Assembly: GCA_020466095.1 (NCBI GenBank)
Contig: CM035808.1
Span: forward strand, 75,494,110 to 75,558,109
DNA length: 64,000 bases
Origin: Chlorops oryzae
Lineage: Eukaryota > Arthropoda > Insecta > Diptera > Chloropidae
Direction: 5' to 3'
Part shown: in pieces, positions 57,886-64,000 of the stretch
Layout: each line of letters begins with the position of its first letter
Numbering within the stretch: the stretch's first letter is position 1
Made by a program: the position numbers and the translations under genes
The notes under the pieces: generated by a model
Databases searched by the model: none
Seen by the model: the letters and a program-made list of their open reading frames with translations, nothing else
Told to the model about the DNA's origin: nothing

Positions 57886-58536
57886 TTAAGATGGTCTTAA
57901 CAGCAGTGGTTGAACCTTGAATGTAAGCTCATCCGGTTTTGTATCCCATTTTAGCCCCAAAACTGAAGCCTCTGTACTAATGTTGATATCTACGTCTTCT
58001 TTCGCGGACTTCGGGTTCAGTATTGCTTGAGTAGTGATAGAAATTGACCGCCATTTGGTCAGCTCAAATCCACCCGAAGATAAAAGTTCTCGCATTTCAT
58101 GACACAGCTGCAGTAACTGCGGCTCATTATCAGCTCCGGCCAGACAATCGTCCATGTAAAAATTGTTCAACACTGCTCGGGGTCCAAGAGGCCATACAGA
58201 AGCGTTATCTTTGGCACACTGTGGCATCGCTCTTACTGCACAAAATGGTGCTGAAGCCATTCCAAATGTAACACGGGCTAAGCAAAACTCAGCAATATTC
58301 CCTGAATCGTTGCGCCAAAATATTCGCTGTAAGTCCCAATGTGCCGGTGATATCTTGACCTGTGGAAACATTTGTTTTATATCCGCCGTGATACCATAAG
58401 TATTCATTCGAAAACCCCAAATAAGATCGACTAGATCCTTCTGAAGCTTAGGTCCAATCATTTGGACCTCATTTAAAGATAAGCCTGTGTCAGTTGAACA
58501 TGAGGCGTCGAAGACATCACAAAATTTTTTGAACAC
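57886..58536 (-). CDS. BEL-B reverse transcriptase core
   Basis: A 216-codon frame. 'VFDASCSTDTGLSLNE', 'TADIKQMFPQVKI' (first catalytic Asp), 'FGMASAPFCAVRAM', and 'FYMDDCLAGADN', the YMDD catalytic box. The fingers region lies upstream in 58552-58764, beyond one TAG. Apart from that stop the domain looks complete. Confidence 0.88.
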   Translation of the reverse strand: MFKKFCDVFDASCSTDTGLSLNEVQMIGPKLQKDLVDLIWGFRMNTYGITADIKQMFPQVKISPAHWDLQRIFWRNDSGNIAEFCLARVTFGMASAPFCAVRAMPQCAKDNASVWPLGPRAVLNNFYMDDCLAGADNEPQLLQLCHEMRELLSSGGFELTKWRSISITTQAILNPKSAKEDVDINISTEASVLGLKWDTKPDELTFKVQPLLLRPS

Positions 58537-58551
58537 CGTTTTCTGAGGAAT

Positions 58552-58764
58552 CTAGTAAACCGAACCCACCGTGGTGGCACTTGCAAGTCTGAGCCATCCC
58601 TTATCAATGTAGTCGTTCATAAACGCATGGTATTTTTCGCTTAGGTGAGGGTCACGTTTTAATCGGGCTTCGAGCCACAGGAAACGCTGAAGTGCAATTC
58701 CTCGGTTAGAACCTATGCGGCACCAATCTGTACGAAGAGGGATCTTCAAAACATATCGCCTCAA
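58552..58764 (-). pseudogene. BEL-B segment ahead of the RT core
   Basis: A 70-codon frame with 'RYVLKIPLRTDW', 'NRGIALQRFLWLEARLKRDP' and 'YHAFMNDYIDKGWLRLA', the usual pre-RT segment of BEL/Pao proteins. It ends at a TAG where the family continues into RT. Confidence 0.83.
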
Positions 58765-58767
58765 TCT

Positions 58768-59415
58768 TTAGTCGTAATTGTGCGTTTCTAAAAAGTGTGT
58801 TTCGCACCGCTGCTGTTCTGCTGTCCACTTTGAATTGTAGTCTGGGAAAGATTCTGTTTCAATGAATTTTTTAAGTAATTGGTCTCGGTGCAGATCTTTT
58901 TCAGTCTTTTCATTCTGAACTATAGATGTGGCAACATCGAAATCGGTCAACATTTCTCCAAATAGAAGCCATCCTAAGCGACTTTCTTCAGCTAAAAGAC
59001 CACATGTTAACTGTCGTATATTACTTTGTATTAGCCGCGCCCATACACCTACTCCTAACAAAATTTGAATTGACTTTGGTTGATCAAACGTTCGGTCGGC
59101 TAGTCGCGCAGAAATATCACTCGGAAGAATTTGAAAACATAATGGTCTTTGAGGCAAGGAAATTCCACGCAAAACTTCTGGTACCACTAAACAAGTGATT
59201 TTAATTAGGGGCTTTTCTCTATGAAAAGACATCAGTTCCGTTGAAATGGACTTATCAAATGTTTTAACTACTGGTCCCGCTGCCGGGCAGATACGCATGT
59301 TGGTACGGAATGTCGGAATTCGATGCAACGCAACAAAATCCTTACTTATCAAGTTCATTTGGGATCCAGCATCGCACATATCCCTTATAGTAGCTGGTAG
59401 TCCACTGTTCGTCAA
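58768..59415 (-). CDS. BEL-B aspartic protease region
   Basis: A 215-codon frame. 'IRDMCDAGSQMNLISKDFV' is the active-site box with Asp-Ala-Gly in place of the usual Asp-Ser/Thr-Gly. Later 'SRLGWLLFGEM' is a typical marker between protease and RT. The frame is uninterrupted. Confidence 0.8.
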   Translation of the reverse strand: MTNSGLPATIRDMCDAGSQMNLISKDFVALHRIPTFRTNMRICPAAGPVVKTFDKSISTELMSFHREKPLIKITCLVVPEVLRGISLPQRPLCFQILPSDISARLADRTFDQPKSIQILLGVGVWARLIQSNIRQLTCGLLAEESRLGWLLFGEMLTDFDVATSIVQNEKTEKDLHRDQLLKKFIETESFPDYNSKWTAEQQRCETHFLETHNYD

Positions 59416-60060
59416 AATTCTGACTTGTGCAGTTCCAAGTAAGTTGTAATGTAAATCAGTTAGTTTGGTTCGACGACATATTGAGGGTTTTATACGCTTT
59501 CTTGGTGAAAAGGAGTTCTCAGCTGCACTAACCCCGAGGCTTGTTTTGCATATATGCTCTGATTGCTATTGATCATCCATCGATACATCGTTGTCTGTGA
59601 CCGCCATCACAGCTCTATTGAACGCAGGGCTCTACTGAATCCATTGTCAGCAAACGCCTTAGGACATATAATACTATTATGGGCCAGTAGACAGCAAGGT
59701 CATTTGGGTTTAATGCAGTTTCTAGCTATATGTCCTCTACGAAGACAATTTTGAAATAACCCAAGCGCTGTAATTCGTTGGATTCTATTCTCGCGAGATC
59801 CACGTAATATATTTGGACATTTGTGAATACCATGATTACCACCGCAGTTAAGACAATAGAAAAAGTTGCTGGCCTGCGGGATACTAGGCATTGTACGCTC
59901 ACGTGAGGCCCTGTTTACCGTACGATCTTCATTGTTACCATCGATAGTGTGCAATCCTTGTATACGGCCCTGACCTAATAGCTCGCTGGCTTTGCGTTCG
60001 AGCCAAGTAAAAAAATCATTTTTTAGGCATGGTAAGCGCTCCGTCGGCCGCACCAGATAC
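59416..60060 (-). pseudogene. BEL-B gag C-terminal part with zinc knuckles
   Basis: Open at 59700-60053. 'FYCLNCGGNHGIHKC' is one Cys/His knuckle and 'LFQNCLRRGHIARNC' a second with its first Cys replaced by Phe. The N-terminal gag and any 5' LTR are missing; similarity ends near 60060. The protein frame between 59420 and 59700 is broken. Confidence 0.75.
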
Positions 60061-60179
60061 TACTTAAGATTAAGCTTTTTGCTTTGTTTTCAAAATCAGT
60101 TGAAAACTAACCTGTGTATAACTTGTTGATACGTCAATACTGCTTCGCACGTTTCGATGACAATATTGTCAATGGAGTG
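60061..60179. other. Unassigned spacer
   Basis: No feature seen between BEL-B and the Harbinger fragment. Confidence 0.3.
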
Positions 60180-60452
60180 TCAGCAAATTGCGCTGAGGAA
60201 TTTTAAATCAGAAAATGTATTTCCCGTTGGAAGAAATCTCAAAGCAATTGACTGGCGCTCGTTCACCGAAATCGTTTTACGCATATCCGTGTCATCCATC
60301 TCATTTATTGGCTGAACCAAATTCATGAGCTCAGTGTATGCATTTTCATCCATCCGGAAAAAGTTCTGGAAGTCATTTGAAGAGCTCGTTTTTAGGTCAA
60401 TGAGCAATTTCTTATGTGAGAACTCCGGCCTTCTCATCAGCCACTTCTGCAT
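60180..60452 (-). pseudogene. PIF/Harbinger transposase N-terminal fragment
   Basis: A 90-codon frame with 'FFRMDENAYTELMNLVQPI' and 'NERQSIALRFLPTGNTFSDLKF', the start of Harbinger (HARBI1-like) transposases, before the DDE core. It stops after 'KFLSAIC'. The catalytic part is missing. It could be a relative of the source of the MITE at 6319-6899, but this is inference. Confidence 0.75.
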
Positions 60453-60724
60453 CCTAATTCGGTTTTTCCTTTTCGTTTTGTTTTTCTTTTTTATTGCGAC
60501 TGCTTAGGCAATAGCAACACAGCACTTTTCATTATAATTCATTTCTTTTTCTCTGTTGCTCAGAATAATTTGTGAGTTGACACTCTCAAAGATCTATTAA
60601 AAATGAATACTTGAGATAGAGTTTGACAGCGTCTATCAGCTCACGCACACAACTTGAAATATTGATGCAAGTTTAATATTGTATCAGTCATTTTATCATG
60701 CCGAGATTCAGCTAAAACGAAGCC
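60453..60724. other. Unassigned DNA
   Basis: No gene seen. Confidence 0.3.
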
Positions 60725-60902
60725 AAGGTATATTTAACAAGGTAATATCAATATTACAACAAGGACAACAATTCTAAAACAAACACATTGCTTTGTTGTT
60801 GCAAGGAAACTAAAAAGTCAAAAATTTTCATATAATTTGACGGTTTAGTTTCAGATTTGTTTTTTTGTTGTAATGTTGATATCACCTTGTTAAATACACC
60901 TT
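60725..60902. mobile_element. Foldback MITE (178 bp)
   Basis: The left 38 bp (AAGGTATATTTAACAAGG and on) and right 38 bp are inverted copies with about three mismatches. The interior also pairs (GAAACTAAA with TTTAGTTTC). No coding capacity. Confidence 0.8.
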
Positions 60903-61984
60903 GTGTTAGTTCTTCGCCGCGGCCGCTGCGCAGCCGAGCCTTTACGCACGGCGAAAGAATCATCCTAACGAGTACTTTTTATGTTTCTACAGCGCTAGCT
61001 CGTGAGAAAGCTCCTTCCCGATGAGAAGGAGAAACGGTTAGTTAGTCTTCGATCAGTTTGATTAAAACTCGCTTCACCGCTCCGCAAATAATTCAAATCG
61101 CAAACGAAAAAAAAGAACTCAAATTAAATATATGAATTCATAAAAGGAAAGTCAAGAAAAAATCCCGAAAATAAAAACAAAAACCAAAAAGAAAAAACAA
61201 AAAAAAAATGTGAACTTATTTTTATTTTTAAATTCAAATGTTACTTGAATGAAAAATGGCATGCGTGCTTTCTTTGCAGCCATGAACATCCATTATTAAG
61301 GCTACTTCAAGTACTAGGATCTGTCACAAAAATCGCAAAACTGTCCAAAAATTTTTTTTTCGAAATACTTGCATGAAATTAAGAATTTGTGCGAATATTT
61401 AAGCCTCCGATTAGAATTTAAAAAATTTGGAAAATTGGACGTGGCAAAGGTACGGGTTTCATGCAGAAATTTAACAAAAGTCTGTATATTTGGTCACTTG
61501 TGGCCTCCAAAGTCTCTGGAATATTTTTAATTACCGGGCCGGTTTTTGAGTGTGTTTTAAAAATAATTTAAATATGAGATTTTCCACCTTTACTCAATTT
61601 TTAGTTATGTAAAAATTGGATTATTGTTTTCAGTAACATTGAGGTAGGCCCAGTTGTTTTGAGTTCTCCGACGTCTATGAGTAAATCTGGAAGATCTTAT
61701 AACTTCTTTATTTTTCAACCAATTTTGGAGAAATTAAGTTTTTTATAGACTCTAATTATCTGTTTATGACTTTTACTTATCGACAAAAATTTAAAAAATT
61801 TTGTTAGTACTTAGAAGTCAAAATGAACTTTTGCAAATTAAAAACTTTCCTTACAAAATCAAACTTTTGCAAGTTCAAATGTCTATAGCTTAAAAACTAA
61901 GACACCGATTGTTACAAATGACACCTCAATACAAATGGTAGAGCTTTTTTCTTTAGACGAATTAAACTTTATGTTATTCGGCAG
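60903..61984. other. Unassigned DNA with one copy of a dispersed repeat
   Basis: A GC-rich patch (60915-61080) is followed by AT-rich DNA. From about 61300 to 61560 lies a copy of the repeat that also occurs at about 62395-62660 and 62670-62930 (ACTAGG.TCTGTCACAAAAAT and GGAAAA.TGG.CGTG landmarks). No gene seen. Confidence 0.45.
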
Positions 61985-63158
61985 AGGTGTTAAAGAATGC
62001 AATCATTTCTGAATATTTAGTATTTTGATTACCCGAAAAATGATTGTAGTCAGTTTTTAGTTAGTCAGGAATAAGACTGCAAAAAACAAATCTAAATCAT
62101 TTTTGTTATTCCTGAATAATAAGTCTTTTTATACCCGACACACTCTGTTTTGAGGGTAAATTGCGTTTGTGTGGTTGTGTGTAACACCCAGAACCAGTCG
62201 CGATAGACCATATATTATATATTTAGAAATGATCAGCATCGCCAGGAGATTCGATTTAGACATGTCCGTCCGTCCGTCTGTTTGTATACAATTTTCTTAA
62301 CGAAGGAGTTGAGCTATCTTGACAATTTGGTACACGTACTCAGGGGATCATGAGTAAGAACAAGCTCGAGATTGGACCCGATCGGATCATTTTTAGGGGT
62401 ATCTCCAGTACTAAGGTCTGTTACGAAAATCACAAAAACTGCTGTAAGGTCGAAGTTTTTCAATATATTTTGATGAAATTTGATATTTGAACATGTTTTA
62501 AAGCAAGTAATACGGTTTCTTAAAATTGGAAAAGTGGGCGTAGCAGAAAGGGGAGTTTTTTGGAAAGTGTCTCCTACACCCGTTTTTCAAATGGGACTTG
62601 AAATTTGGCACTTATGCTTCCTTTGTAGCCATAAACATCCTTCCAAAAAATATTCTTGATCAGTCCATTATTAAGGGTACCTCCAGTACTAGGGTCTGTC
62701 ACAAAAATCCCAAAACTGCTTTAAAACCGGACTTTTTCGAAATATTTTAATGAAACTTTAAATTTGAGCATATATTTAAGCCTCCAATTATAGTTCAACA
62801 AAAATTGGAAAAGTGGTCGTGAAAAAGGGTCAGTTTTCATAAAGAAATTTAACAAAAGTCGGTATATGGGGCCCCTTATGGTCTTAAACACCCCTTGATA
62901 TTAAAAATTATTTGAACATGTCTGTCTGTGTCGGGTATTCTATTGTCAGGCTCGCCTGACTATAACACCCTCACTTGTGTTATTCAATTTTTCGTTATTC
63001 ATTGATTGCAATCACTGACTTGCAGTCCCAATACTCAGGAAAGACTGCATTAAAATTTTTTTACTCAGTACGAGATTTCAGCAAAGTTTAATTATTCATG
63101 AATAACGAAAAAGACTTCAACTGATTTTAAATCAAATGGATTGAATTTTTTGACACCT
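61985..63158. mobile_element. Inverted-repeat element with a second element nested inside
   Basis: Ends AGGTGTTAAAGAATGCAATC and its imperfect complement (GATTGAATTTTTTGACACCT) enclose AT-rich DNA with repeated GTTATTC motifs. A different repeat (62132-62937) is nested inside. No transposase seen. Confidence 0.5.
62132..62937. repeat. Dispersed repeat with TACCCGACAC/GTGTCGGGTA ends
   Basis: The ends are inverted 10-mers. Inside are a GTCCGTCCGTCTGT motif (about 62263-62282) and two copies of a roughly 280-bp block. A small hairpin (GTCAGGC, GCCTGAC) follows at about 62946-62961. Such CCGT-rich repeats are common in flies. Class not determined. Confidence 0.6.
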
Positions 63159-64000
63159 GTGTTATTTACGCGAGTAGTTTTTGAGTTCTATGGAAAATCT
63201 CATTAAGTACCGAAAAAACACGTTTTTGCATATATCTCAAAATATTTTCTGTAGAAAAATAAACGGATGTCATTTTCGTGATTAGCGACCTCAATTTAGT
63301 ATTAAAACCACCATTTTGTCTCTGTTTTTTTTTTTTTTGAGACTAGTGTTATATACACAACAATCTTCTTAATGTATTTTTATTTGCTTTTTAAGGGGTG
63401 CCATAAATGAAAATTATTGATTGCATGATATGAAAGCCAATTCTAAAAGCAGTTTAAAATCTGTCTATGAAAACAGAAACAATTTTCACACAAATTTTAC
63501 ATTCCACTTTGGCAATACTTACATCAAGTTAGTTGGTAATTTACACTTAGTTGTAATTTCAGTACATATGTTTCAAATAAAATTCTTGTCGCCAATCTTT
63601 TTGACAAAAACTTTTTATTGTAAGGGGTTTATACTAATTGAAACCATTCTAGAAAATTTCGAAATATTATTTATGTATGTACATACTTTATACATTCGCA
63701 TATATGTACATTTTTTATTTTATCTTTGACCCTATGCTCAATTAAATTCACAGCGTCCGAGCGATGGATTGATTTAAGTAGAAAACCCAACTGGGCAATT
63801 TACGGTTGCTTGAAAACTTGATGATAGTAATTTACAGGGGAAAGCGACTTACACATGGTAATCAGCAAGCCACACCGCAGGAACTTGATTCAACAATGAC
63901 CAAAATTAAAAATTAATTAAATACGCAACTTCGTGCAAAAAAGACACCAGACACACCAATAAAATTACAGCCTCAGGTATATGTATATCTAAGTGGTTCG
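63159..64000. other. Unassigned AT-rich DNA
   Basis: The plus-strand frame 63421-63729 (102 codons) has no recognisable feature, and its composition is that of the surrounding DNA. No gene is claimed. Confidence 0.35.

Overview
The window looks like a transposon nest from an insect genome, most likely a higher (schizophoran) fly. The DNA is AT-rich and holds remains of Ty3/errantivirus-type, BEL/Pao, Jockey-type, LOA/I-type, irritans-type mariner, hAT, PIF/Harbinger and Helitron elements. I see no convincing ordinary host gene. All family names come from motifs and family knowledge, because no search could be run.

The main structure is a tandem array of one LTR element (plus strand) at 2635-30599. 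LTRs start at 2635 (truncated), 7809, 13830, 21873 and 28928, and a 3' LTR fragment sits at 30458-30599. Four of these LTRs are full, each 853 bp and starting TGTTG and ending CAACA. The array is bounded by one 4-bp target duplication (CGCC, 2631-2634 and 30600-30603) and interrupts a minus-strand BEL/Pao element (BEL-A) between its RT and RNase H regions. This suggests a single insertion that grew at the DNA level.

Each unit has the order: LTR, tRNA-type primer site, leader ending in ATG plus a splice donor, an intron, a spliced env-like gene, a Ulp1 (C48)-like cysteine protease pseudogene, a degraded 3' frame, a purine tract, and the next LTR. No gag or pol is present in any unit. The env intron holds a nested gene on the opposite strand with its own TATA box, a 10-codon first exon, an 87-nt intron, a second exon (207 codons in total) and a poly(A) signal. 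Its frame is open in all four copies that keep it (units 2, 3, 4 and 7). Env and Ulp1 share inactivating lesions in all copies.

The left edge (1 to about 3.4 kb) is repeated at about 43.5-47.0 kb: the BEL-A 3' half plus the same LTR junction. That second locus carries one more unit (46218-52142) and a strange, partly divergent LTR (52143 onward).

Later insertions are a Harbinger-type MITE (6319-6899), a Helitron at the TATA box of the nested gene in unit 3 (16226-18291), a 5'-truncated LOA/I-type retrotransposon in unit 4 (25998-27772), and a second Helitron inside BEL-A (31751-33801).

Between 34.2 and 43.5 kb are Jockey-type fragments, two hAT-type elements, foldback repeats and unassigned AT-rich DNA. 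From 53.2 to 64 kb lie a second BEL/Pao element (BEL-B, minus strand, a few nonsense changes) carrying an irritans-type mariner, a Harbinger transposase fragment, a foldback, and nested repeats.
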